Of a DNA stretch of 64,000 nucleotides, positions 22,541-33,037 are shown piece after piece. Below the pieces are notes generated by a model. It had not been told where the DNA came from and made no database searches. It was given only the letters and a program-made list of their open reading frames with translations. A program made the translations under genes and the position numbers. How positions within the stretch are numbered: position 1 is the first letter of the stretch; each line of letters begins with the position of its first letter. Source of the DNA: Adenophora triphylla var. japonica (lineage: Eukaryota > Streptophyta > Magnoliopsida > Asterales > Campanulaceae); assembly GCA_022495995.1 (NCBI GenBank), contig JAFEMH010000747.1, positions 124,001 through 188,000 on the forward strand. The letters run 5' to 3'.

Positions 22541-24000
22541 AACCCTCCGGCAAATGGCTTCGACCACTTCCAAAGATACGCTCAAGCCAAGTCTGACGTT
22601 ACGATGGTTTCGAGGTCGAAGCTGGATGCCACAGGAGCAGATCGATAACATCTTCTGGGCAATGCAGATCCAACTTAGAGTGGGAAACAAGTCGCGAGGA
22701 CTTAATCACCACCTGAGCGAAAGCGGATGAAAGTGTTGGGGAATTCTACAAGAGATGGAGCTGGAAACTCTCCGAGATCATGGAGCCGCTCTCCAAAGAC
22801 GAACCGAGATGCGGATCTTCAAGTCACCACTTAAGACCGTCCATCAGAACTCTCATCGATCACAATTTCTTCCCGAGATCTCGCCATGGTTAATCTTGCC
22901 GGCTCACAGTTTGAGAAGGATCTCAAGGAAAAGTTAGCTCTTACTGCACGGCCCGTCGAGATACCGCTCGGCGGTTGCATTCAATCCCGCACCGGCCCCG
23001 GTAAGGAAAGATACGTCTGTCAACTACGTCCATCGGGGGACAACAGAGTCGGGTGCTTGAAACCCAGTCCCACAAAGCAACAATTCTACTCGAAGCGGCT
23101 GCCGTACACTTCGACAAGTTGGACATGCCACTGACGAATCTTTGGAAGGGTTAATCAAGGAGGGTCTCCTTAAGCCCGGGTTGCCAATTACAAACCCAAA
23201 ATTCCCGTAGCCAATGCGGACAAGAGCAAATCTTTGCGCCTTCCATCGGTATCACGGCCTTACCACGACAACTGTGTGGGGTTACGATACGAAATCCCAA
23301 CTTGATAGAAGAAGGCAAGTTGGAGCGCCCGTGGGCCCAATCTACGATCGGAAACCCTTTTTCCGAACAATAATAACGTGAATTCCATTGAGTGGGTGCC
23401 CAAGAAGAGTGCCACAGAACCGGTTTCTCCGCCTCTTTCAGTGGATCCTCCTCTAATGTCCACATCGGCCCTATGATGTTTGCGACTGCTCCTTTGCACA
23501 GTACGAGTCCCGAGAAACTGTCCTGGAGCAATCCTCCAAGAAAACGAAAGAAGAAATCCTCTCAACAGCAACGAGAGAAAGATACAAGCTGGGGATACCA
23601 GTGTAGGTGCACACTTGGAGAACCTCCAGGAGGTTCGACTACTCGTCTTGTACTCCGGCCAGTCCTCCTTGCCTCCAGGGCCTTGCGGCTTTAGAGCAGA
23701 CGGGGGTGGAAAGCCGAAAAAGTCCCACGAAACCGAGTTCGAGACCACAGGGACAGGAATACCTCGAGATCTTGGTAATCTTGCCGGTCAGGCTTCAACC
23801 CTCCGCGGGATCGTAGCCAAGATTCAATTTGTCCGACTTAGAGCTCGGACCGGCAAAGGAAGATCAAGGTCAGCTTGGCAATCGCACTCGATCAATGTGC
23901 TTGAGGGCGGCCGGCCGCCGCCGGGCGGCCTCAACACACTCCTGAGGAGGTTCCGGCCAAAGGCTTTACCTCGCAAGAGGAAGACAGGAAACGGATGGCT
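22541..24000 (+). pseudogene. Gag relic of the Tat/Ogre-like element
   Basis: Short pieces in several frames resemble Tat-type gag, including MVNLAGSQFEKDLKEK at 22886 and preceding fragments such as LSEIMEPLSKD and IDHNFFPRDLA in shifted frames. No zinc knuckle is recognisable. A GC-only inverted stretch lies at 23905-23932. Frame changes every 50-150 bases exclude a product. Confidence 0.45.
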
Positions 24001-24045
24001 GGATGACTCTCCTTCTGATAGAGACGAGATCTACGACTCCCGTTT

Positions 24046-24488
24046 GTATGGCGGTATGATCACGTTACCAGCGAAGACCTACCGAGAGATGCCTCGGGGC
24101 ACAACGAAGCTTCGTACATCACTCTCAAACCAGCACCATATCACTCCCGGAGTATTGGTAGATAACGGGTCAGCGTTAATGTCCTCCCTCTCGGCATGAT
24201 GCGAGCTCTGCATCCATGAAAGACATCGATTCCATCGGCTCGGACTATCAAGGCCTACGACAACTTGTCTCGTCCCATCACAGGGACGGTGACTCTGGAA
24301 CTCTGGTTCGAAACCCAAATGGTGCCAGCAAAATTCCACGTGATGGACATTCCATCCGAGTTCACAGCTCTGTTGGGACGTCCTTGGCTGCACCACATGA
24401 AAGCCATAGCTTCCACTCTCCATCAGTGTGTTAAATTCATTAACCGGCAGGGAGATCTCGAAGTCATCAGAGGGATAGTTTCCTCATA
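24046..24488 (+). pseudogene. Retropepsin-like protease relic, first copy
   Basis: It reads ITLPAKTYREM, then the aspartic motif GVLVDNGSAL followed after one lost base by VLPLGMM, then VPAKFHVMDIP, FTALLGRPWLHH and IASTLHQCVKFI. That order (VDNGSA..LPL, LGRPWLH, STLHQ..KF) is typical of protease in plant Tat elements. Two frame changes break it. Confidence 0.65.
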
Positions 24489-24507
24489 GGAAAGCGAAGC
24501 GAGAGCG

Positions 24508-25188
24508 ATGTGGCGTGTCCGCACTCAGGCACCGGGGGTACCTCCTTCGAATCAACCAAGGGACTATCGGGGCAAATCTCATCAGAATCCCTCAGAGTCC
24601 GGAGATGCTAACTATGTAAATGTACTCGAGCAGGCAGACCCTGAAGCAGTCCGATACATCAAGTTCAACTGTCGTTTCCAACATTTGGAGGCAGATTGGA
24701 AGGAAACGCTGAATATCGCCATGATGCGGGCACATAAACCCCCAGTCTCCAATCGGAGATTCGTCAGCATTCTCCAAACAAACTCTCTGGCCCCGCCAGG
24801 CGAAGAGATCTTCGTGATAAAGGTCAACAAGCACCGTCACACTCGGGATGAATGCATGGAAGTCGTATGGGATGTCCTCCACGAGGAACTACCCGCTGCA
24901 CCCCTCTTCTCCAACGAAGAGCATGATGTTTTCCTAGCTGCTCCAACAACGCAACCGGACGCAATACGACCCTACACCTGGATTGAGCGATCAGATGACG
25001 ACGAATCTGGACTCTCCGGAGTCGAGGACGCGGCAGACCCGCAGCAGACCTCTGCATTCACATGCTCGGTTTTGAGGACGGAACTCCTTGATCGGGTCAC
25101 CTACGACCAAGGTTCCAATACCATGGAAATTGTCAAGCTCAACGTCCAAAGATGCAGACATATCAGGCAATTGAAAGTTCTTGGTTGA
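24508..25188 (+). pseudogene. 226-codon open frame downstream of the first protease copy
   Basis: This is the longest uninterrupted frame in the element. It includes LKEEL-like acidic stretches (RSDDDESGLSGVED) and NYVNVLEQADPEAVRYIKF. I do not recognise a domain. Its place between the protease and the second protease-like block suggests the protease-RT spacer of one parental element. Confidence 0.4.
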
Positions 25189-27470
25189 CATGACGAAGAA
25201 TCCCTCGATCAAGTAGGCCCGACGACGACTTCGTCAACATCATCTATTCGGATATCCCGATGATACCAAGGATCCGGTCCTTATCGTCGGTCTGCAATAC
25301 CAAGGTCACCCTCGACGGCTTCGCTCACTGGTAAACGAGGCTTTGGCCAAGCGAGCTGCAGCTCATCACTACTTCCGAGTACCGGCCCAGTGGCAACCGG
25401 CCCGTGCCGTCGGGTCCAAGCTTATACCCTCAAGCGCCGCGAGGCTGAGCGGCAAGAAGGAGACCAAGCTCCTCACCTGCTCTACAAGTCGGATCAACCT
25501 CGGGAACGCTTCGGCGGCCCACCCCGAAAACATCCGTGAAAGTCTTCCCCGCAGGCGAGAGTCGGCTTCCGACATGGGAAATGACCACCTCGGCATCAAC
25601 ATGCTCCAGTTCGATTCTACTCCCGGCCCGTGCGGCCGGATTCAGACATCTGCCGCCGGTCATTGCTAGCTCGATAGACTTAGCGACGAGCGAGACCACG
25701 AGACTCAACATTGCGGAATTCAATACTCCAGGTGGGGTCAATCAACGAGATATGGACAAACTTCTTGGTAATCGAGATCAAGGAAGGCCGCATGGAATGT
25801 CCCAGTCCGACTTCCTTCGTCAACGTAATCTAAGTGTTCCGCCATTCGGCGATTTGAATGTAATCACGGTTCTAGACACTAGCGACGGTGCGCACCTACG
25901 GAGCGCTTAGCTCTCGCAAGGAAAGCCCTCATGAAACTAGCCGCTCAAGAAAGTCGTCTTTGGGACGAAGATCAAGCTCGAAAGACCTACGGGGACCAAG
26001 CCCTTAAAGTGTCACGGGCAGTGCTTCGAGACGTAAAGCTAGAGGTCACTCTAGACCAGTTCGACCTCAAGAGCTTTGCTCATGGCAACTTCCTGGACTA
26101 CCGTACTGTTCTCATCCAACCCCCTCTCGCTGTGCAAGGGTGGTCAACGGTCCCGATGACCTAGGAGATGGAACGACACGGCAGAAAGAGTCCCGGCGCT
26201 TACCTTCCCCTGGGAAAGCAAGTTCTCGGTGAAAGCGACGACGAAGACGATGAAACCATTCTCTTCCAAGCCGGGCATGAAGTCAAAAACCGGACTCCCG
26301 AAGGGTCACAGGAGGATGGGAACGGATCATTACGCACTTAAATTGAAAGGCCAACTCGGGGAGGAAGGTCTATTTAAAAACAAGAGGAGGATGGAAATTC
26401 ATCTCGAGCAACTACTCCGTGGAAATTCCACGATCTACGGCATTCGTTTTACGTAAAACGATCAACGGGCAGAACCGGTCACATGGGAAAATGTTCGGGA
26501 AGCCGTGTACTCACCTTCCGACATACCCGCCACTCGGATAAAGCAGAGGAGAAAACTCTCCCGATGGAAGTTTACCTAGACTGCGCACGCAGTTCAAAGA
26601 AGCACCGCTATTCTCACATGGGAGAAACACAGGCATTAACTCTCGACGCAGTTCCCGCAAGAAGGTTGATCCTGGGCCCTAAGCGGAGGAAAACTAGCAA
26701 ACCACGAGTATCGCTGCGGACTCCAAACTCTAGAATGCCCCGAGTTTGCTCGGCAAGAAGGAAAGGAACGCGATATACCGTGAAGAGATCAAGGAGACCG
26801 TTCGCTTAAGCCGAGAACTCTCCAACCTCCCTCGGAGGGTTAGCAACACACGATTCGATTCGGGCAACCATTGTTGTGCACGACATTCGAACAACTGCGT
26901 CAAACTATAGGCTACCTCCCGCTTGAGAGGCATCCAAGCCGTATCCTAGGAAAGAATCCGTCAAGCTTGAAGCTCCAGGAATTCATCCACAATCAATGAG
27001 TTGAGGGAAGACATATGGCCCTATGCCACGAGGAATCCTCCTCTAACTATGGCTCGGCTCGGAGCGGCACTGTTCGAAGGGACCAAACACGATGTCGGCG
27101 TTCTAACCCGATCGGGTCAAATCCATGCATTACCACCTAAGGCCACCAAAAAAGCCGACGGAGCCCGTAATTGCAATCCGGCCCGGCCCGAAGATGCAAA
27201 TTCCTTGAAAGAGGACCCGATCCTCACTCGGCTCAAGCGGACTCGGGAGAACATTTCCCTTTGGTCTCTGCTCACCTCCTCTTATCCTCACAAGCTCAAG
27301 CTAGAGGAAAGCCTGGCCCGTACCATGGTCCCCGTGGGCGCTTGACCCCGAGATGAAGTCATCTCGGATGATCGGCAACATCCACTATGGCAACATAATC
27401 ACCTTCGCGTATTTGGACCTTCCAAAATTTGGGGCGATCACAATGAGCCGCTCTACATCACGGTCCAGTG
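25189..27470 (+). other. Degenerate interior of the Tat/Ogre-like element
   Basis: GC-rich, with only short shifting frames. No domain is recognised. Confidence 0.4.
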
Positions 27471-27900
27471 GACGGCGTCGCCTTCCCGCGTGTTGGTAGA
27501 CGGAGGTTTCGGAATGAATGTCTTGCCCGCCAAGATGATGGACACCTTGACATCAAGCCCACGAGATCTTAAGCCTTCGGTCCACCTTCAAGGCCTATGA
27601 CTCTACTTCCCGTACGGTTCTCGGGGTTGCTACTCTCAACATCCGGTTCGGAAGCGGATGATCCCCACCGAATTTCAAGTGTTGGACATTCCAATCACTT
27701 TCACGGCCATCTGGGCGTCCCCTGGCCGCATCAAATCAATGGCGTGGCATCCACCCTTCACCGGTGCCTTAAGTTCATGCAAGGCAACGAGATAACCACG
27801 ATGCAACGGCGACAATGCGGCTACCACCGAGGGGACCAAGGCACCAATGACATTCCGGTGTTGGAAATCAAGCATAATGACGACATGCCATTAACGGGAT
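27471..27900 (+). pseudogene. Retropepsin-like protease relic, second and different copy
   Basis: It reads VLVDGGFGMNVLPAKMM, then after frame changes IPTEFQVLDIPITFTAI, then VASTLHRCLKFMQGNEI. It parallels the first protease block element by element but differs at most codons, so it is not a recent duplication. Two protease blocks inside one pair of LTRs indicates a chimeric or nested origin. Confidence 0.6.
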
Positions 27901-28224
27901 TCTCACTGAAACCTCCAAGATCCAAATATGCAACGTGGACCTTCCACTGTCTCACGACCCGATTCCTCCGCCATGAAGATGATGAAACTCATGAACTTCA
28001 TCCCGGGGGGCGGGGCTCGGCAAAGGCTACAAGGCCAACACCAAGTTATTGAAGTCAAGGACCACACCACGGTCCGGGGCTTGGCTACGTGCCAACACCG
28101 AGGCGACATCAAGGAAGACAAAAGGCTCGCCCGCACCAAGGCGACACTCGCAAAAGTGGGAACCTCCGACGGCACACCCAATCTCCGGCCTTACGGCTTT
28201 GACCTCGCTCATTACTTCACCAAG

Positions 28225-28340
28225 GGAACCGACAGAAGCGAGAACCGAGGGGACCGAAAATGGAACCGACAAGCAGAATCGAGGGGACCGACAATGAACC
28301 GACAGCGGAATCGAGGGGACCGACGGTGGAAGCGATGAAG
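28225..28340. repeat. Short tandem repeat of about 30 bp
   Basis: The core GAGGGGACCGA recurs three to four times with GAACCGACA spacers. It lies between the second protease block and the RT relic. Confidence 0.7.
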
Positions 28341-29379
28341 ATGAGAAAGAAGCGAGGATAGTCGATGCAGAGACTACGGGAAGAATGGAACAGCTAGCAC
28401 GGGACCTCAAGCGTTTGAGAGGACTCAAAGCTAATTCGATAAGGGGAGCGTTCCTCGACATCACAGCCTCTACCTGGACCAACCGCCACCACAAAGTCCA
28501 AAGCATGAGTACACATTCAAGGGAATCCCGGACTTGAAGGAGCAACTCAAGGTACCTTCCATGGGAAGCAGTTGTTCGGATCAGCCGCCGAGGCCACATT
28601 CGAGACAGTAAGTCCAAAGCGAAGGAACCAGAATTTATAGAAGACGCTCTCGGTGGACCGGCTCTACGGAGTGCGTTTGAAGAAGTCATGGAGTTGCCAA
28701 ACTTGATCGGCGGGGCTCAGACAACGGCATGATTGCCATGATTGGGACAGCGAAGCCAAGCCTCTTGATCCCCGCACCCTCATCAAGCATCCGGCAATGC
28801 CAATGAAGAATTGGGTAACTTTCACTGGGACCGAGGGCAAGCCGGGCGAGAAATGGAAGACAAGGCTGGGCCCGGCACCCACATCTCCCTAAACCCGGTC
28901 TCAAACCCTGCGAGTCGAGTTAGAGTCCGATCCTACGAGTCATCCAGCGGCCTTATCTTGGGAGGACTATAATGTTGTAGCCAATCATGTATTCCCGTTC
29001 TTGTTTAATGAAAAGTCGACCTTTCGGAGTATCCTCTCATTGGCACTTTAACAAGCGATAAGTTAACAAACAACTTAAAAGATGTTAATAATTCAATTGA
29101 TAAAGAAGCGGACACATTAAACGAACAATACATTAAAGAAGTTCTCGAGCGTGTAGTTGACCAAGAGGACAACCGGCCCAAGCTAGCCGAAGAGGTTATG
29201 ACCAAAGTGAACCTGGGTCGGTGCAAGAGCCTAAAGAGACACAAGTGGGCGGTTTCTTCGCCGATGCGAAAAAGAAGCCACGATAAGCCTCCTCACGGGA
29301 GTATGTTGACGTGTTCGCACAGTCATACCGGGATATGCCGAGGACTCGATCCCTCAATCGTGGAACACGAGAATTCCCT

Positions 29380-30010
29380 GGATCCCGAATCCAAGCACAT
29401 CAAGCGAAGCTGCGCAAGATCAAGCGAGTGGTCCTTGCAAGTTAAAGAAGAAATTGAGAAAATGCTCAGAGTTGGTTTCATCGGAGTGATTGAGTACCCG
29501 ACTTGGCTCTCCAACATCGTGACGGTCACCAAGGCCAACGAAAAGGTCGGATGCTTTGCGTAGATTTCAGGATCTCAACAAGGCCGGCCCTAAAGATGAT
29601 TTTCCACTTTGCCTAACATCGACATGCCGGTCGACACCACGACAAATTTCGAAGTAAAGTCCTTCGTGGACGGGTTCGCCGGATCTGACAGATCAAGATG
29701 TCCGAGGAGGATCGGGCGAGGACGCCTTCACCACTCCATGGGGGACATACTTGTTACACGGTCATGCGTTCGGTCTGAAGAACGGCCAGGGCTACTTACC
29801 GGCGAGCAGCAATGACCCTCTTCCATGACATGATTCACAAAGAAATCGAAGTATATGTCGATGACATGATCATCCACTCCAAGGGATCGGACATGCGGCA
29901 CATGACGGATACGAGGAAGTTCTTCAACATACTCGAAAGCACTCCATGAGGCTAAACCCGGCAAAGTGCACCTTCGGCGCTCAAGCGCGGCAAGGTCTTG
30001 GGCACATGGT
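29380..30010 (+). pseudogene. Ty3-type reverse transcriptase relic
   Basis: Pieces in several frames read KIKREWSLQVKEEIEKML, GFIGVIEYPTWLSNIV, the FRDLNKA motif, PLPNIDMPVD and the catalytic YVDDMIIHSKG (29852-29885), then LNPAKCTFG. These are the ordered motifs of Ty3-group RT. The following RNase H and integrase are absent. Confidence 0.8.
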
Positions 30011-30051
30011 TACGAGGAAAGAGGTATCGAAGCCGTCGGCGAGGGCTAAGC

Positions 30052-32049
30052 TGTAAGTACCCAAATCCGGATCGTCCAAATCCGTCGAGAAAGTTAACCG
30101 AAATCCGTTAAGCGGCCCGCTCTAGGTTAACCGCGTTAAACTCCCGTTCTTGTGCCAACGAGACATCCGGGGATCGCCCGTGCATCCCGACGTCGAACCG
30201 TACTTAACACGTGTCATCACACGTAAAAGCACGGCTTTCCTTGAAAAATGCATTTTCCGGCACTTTCCGGGGGCATTTCGGACATTTCCCGGACTGTTAT
30301 TTTAAAAAACGGACGAAACCGGGACCAGGGAACAAATTCCCACATGGTGGTGACTCGAGAGGGCACGTGGCGACCATGCCACCTCCCTCTAGTCACCCTT
30401 CAATCAAATTCAAAGGGAAAAGACCAAAATATCCCTGATTTGCAAGCCTAGTCCTGGGACTCCTGTGCACTTTTCACGAAATTGCCGGCAAGTCCCCAAT
30501 TTCCAAAATACCCAAAAACCCCTGGATTCGGTCAAGTCCGTCCGGACTCCTACTGCAATTTTCACCTATAAATAGAAGTTGCTGTCAAAGCTTTCAAAGA
30601 GAACAAATTACTCCCAAAAATTCACTACCCCATGGTTCAAAGCAGTTTTCACCCCTTCCGAGCTTCCGTTCTGTCTCGATTCGCGTGAAACCTTCGTATT
30701 TCGATCAAATACGTACCCTACTACTTCGAAACAACCTTTCGAATCACTTTCCGTGTCCCGTACACACCTCCCGAGCCAAAGGAGTCGACCCTAGCCATAG
30801 GTATAACTCCCTCTCTCTAAATCTCTCGTTCCGTCTCGGTTTACGCGCCAGTCGCTATAACCGTTTCGAACGCCGTTACCGAAATGTAGACGCCTCCGTC
30901 TAACGGGGTCCGATACGTTTTAGCCCCTCGATCCTCTTCTCTTTCCGTAAGAGAAGTAATTACGTGTTAAAACGGCGTTCCGACCCCGTTCCGTTACTTT
31001 TATTGTCATTTATCAATTCCGGATCGATCGATCCGTTGATCGTCCTTTAATTTCTCTCATTTACAATTCCGAGCCGTTTGGCCTCGTTGATCGTCATTTA
31101 CGAATCCGGATCGTTCGATTCCGTTGATACCGCATTCTAAATACTGTCATTTACAAAGTCCGACCCGTTTGGATCGTGATAGTATTTACTTTTCAAAGTC
31201 CGAGTCGCAACCCGATTCGTTGATCGCATATCATTTAAAACGCATTTTTCCCGTAAAAATCGTTAACAATGTAATGCCCGGTTCAAAACCGGAGTTCGTC
31301 CGTCGAACTCTCTTTCAAAACGCGCGAAATGACGCTCGGCCTCCAAACGCTCATCTTCAAACTCAAAGCCGCCATTTGAAACTTAAAATCATTTAATACG
31401 CATTTTTCCCGTAAAAATCGTTAACAATGACTCGCACGGCTCAAAACCGACGTTTGCCACGCAAACGCTCATTTCAAACTCAAAATCGACGTTTGCCACG
31501 CAAACGCTCATTTCCGTCTCAAAACCGACGTTTGCCACGCAAACGCTCATTTCAAACTCAAAACCGACGTTTGTCATTCAAACGCTCGTCTTTTCAAACA
31601 AAGTCACTTAATCAAACGTTTGTCATTCAAACCAAGATTAAGCTTGTCATTCAAGCCCCCATTTCAAAAAAACACACACACACACACACACACGATTTCG
31701 AGAAAGGTAGAAAGACTCGTCATGCGAGGCGTTTCGGGCGATCTCGTAATACTCTACCCGAAACGTAACTTGACCTCCGAACCTAACAATCTCTGGTACT
31801 AAAAGCTTTTTACTCGTTTTTGCTGCCAATAAAAATGATCCCCTTTTTCAAAGCCTTTTCCTAAGTTTTTGCTACCAATAAAAATGACACATTTTCACAA
31901 TAGCCGTTTCTCAACGTTTGGGCTCAAAATACAAAAACCGCGTGGCGACTCCTCATTTTGTTCCTTCCCATGAAGCGAGGTCTCAGACACCAACCCCCCG
32001 CGAAAGACAACCGCGTTTCGCGCCCCACGCGAAATCCCGGGTAATTTCA
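30052..32049 (+). repeat. 3' LTR of the Tat/Ogre-like element (1998 bp)
   Basis: Same ends as the 5' LTR. TATA box at 30567, 39-bp repeats at 31442-31590, CA-repeat near 31672, and the primer-site-like TGGCGACTCC at 31943. Confidence 0.95.
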
Positions 32050-32054
32050 ATCAT

Positions 32055-33016
32055 CGAGAAGTTTGTTGAGCTTTTGAATTCATCTTTTATGAAAGTTCTA
32101 AATTTTAATAATAAAGTTTGCTTAATTTTGTATCGACAGTCCCTCCCTCTGTCAGAAGCAGTACTATCGAAGACAATTTAAACAATGACCATTTCCTCCC
32201 GGTTGCCACTTCTGTTATGGACTCCACTTGCCCTTCCCAGATGATCCCGATAATCTCTAATTCCACTCTCATGTAGGCACAATCTTTTGTGTATATATTG
32301 TTTCTTACTCATTGTTGGGCTAACATTGTAGGACAATCCACCAGACATGCAAGCGCTATTTATGCAATTAAGACACATGTCATGGTCCTTAAATGAGAGT
32401 GGTCAGATCCTTTTCTTCTTGACCCTTTTTAATAGCGAATTATTGTTCAAATGCTAATGCTGACTACTTCAATATTGAGCAGAAGAACACCCAGCTCAAC
32501 TCGTGGGTCCTACTCGACAAGCGCTAGCACGCTTGTTAAGCTCAACTGACTCTTTTCTAAGTCGCATTTCGATCACTTCATTTGTATGTGCTTAAATTAT
32601 CAAACATTCAATTAATCGTTCAAAAAAAATTACTCACCTTTGTTATTGTCATGGCAGGCACTTAGTGGCTGGATCGAAGAACAAGCGAGTGATCCTAATC
32701 TCTATGAGCAGAGAATACAAGCTATCGCCCGAAATCTGGATTTACAGTTATCTGGTCTAGGGCAGTTCCTTGATGGACTTCGTAGCGTTCAAGCTCGTGC
32801 TTTTCTAAGACGGCCAGCTATGGTACCCGGACTCCCTCTCATGTTAATTGGACATAGTAAAGTAGTTTGAATATGTGCAATATAATTATTTTCGTAACTT
32901 TGTTTTGTTTTCTGTTTTTTTTTTCCTATCAGGTTGAAGACCCCGACACTTGCAATTCAAATAGGCCTAGAGATGCAAGTTGTCTTGAACCAAACACTAA
33001 TAGCAAGCGTACATCA
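32055..33016 (+). repeat. Palindrome 2, left arm, second part
   Basis: Continues from 18976 once the retroelement is removed, and corresponds to 12809-13781 of arm A. It holds the plus-strand copy of the exon-like block (32658-32870). Confidence 0.92.
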
Positions 33017-33037
33017 CCTTCTACGCTTGCTATTAGT
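32996..33037. repeat. Hairpin tip of palindrome 2
   Basis: The same stem and the same 10-base loop CATCACCTTC (33012-33021) as in palindrome 1. This shows one palindrome tip was duplicated and not formed twice. Confidence 0.95.

Larger units (their letters stand above)
18977..32049 (+). mobile_element. Ty3-type LTR retrotransposon, Tat/Ogre-like, degenerate (13.1 kb)
   Basis: It has two 2-kb LTRs with TG..CA ends, a primer site complementary to tRNA-Arg, gag relics, protease-like sequence and RT relics. ATCAT flanks it on both sides (18972-18976 and 32050-32054). Removing the element and one ATCAT restores the sequence seen at 12800-12820. The long LTR and tRNA-Arg primer point to the Tat/Ogre group. 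RNase H and integrase are missing: only about 40 bp separate the RT relic from the second LTR. The interior is far more GC-rich than its surroundings and full of small frame changes. Confidence 0.93.

Noticed and set aside
22256..22690. 144-codon minus-strand frame as a gene
   Set aside because: It lies antisense to the retroelement interior in GC-rich DNA where long chance frames are expected, and it has no recognisable motif.
18977..32049. Endogenous plant pararetrovirus
   Set aside because: Two flanking LTRs, a tRNA-Arg primer site, a 5-bp target duplication and Tat-type gag/protease identify an LTR retrotransposon. No movement or coat protein reading was seen.
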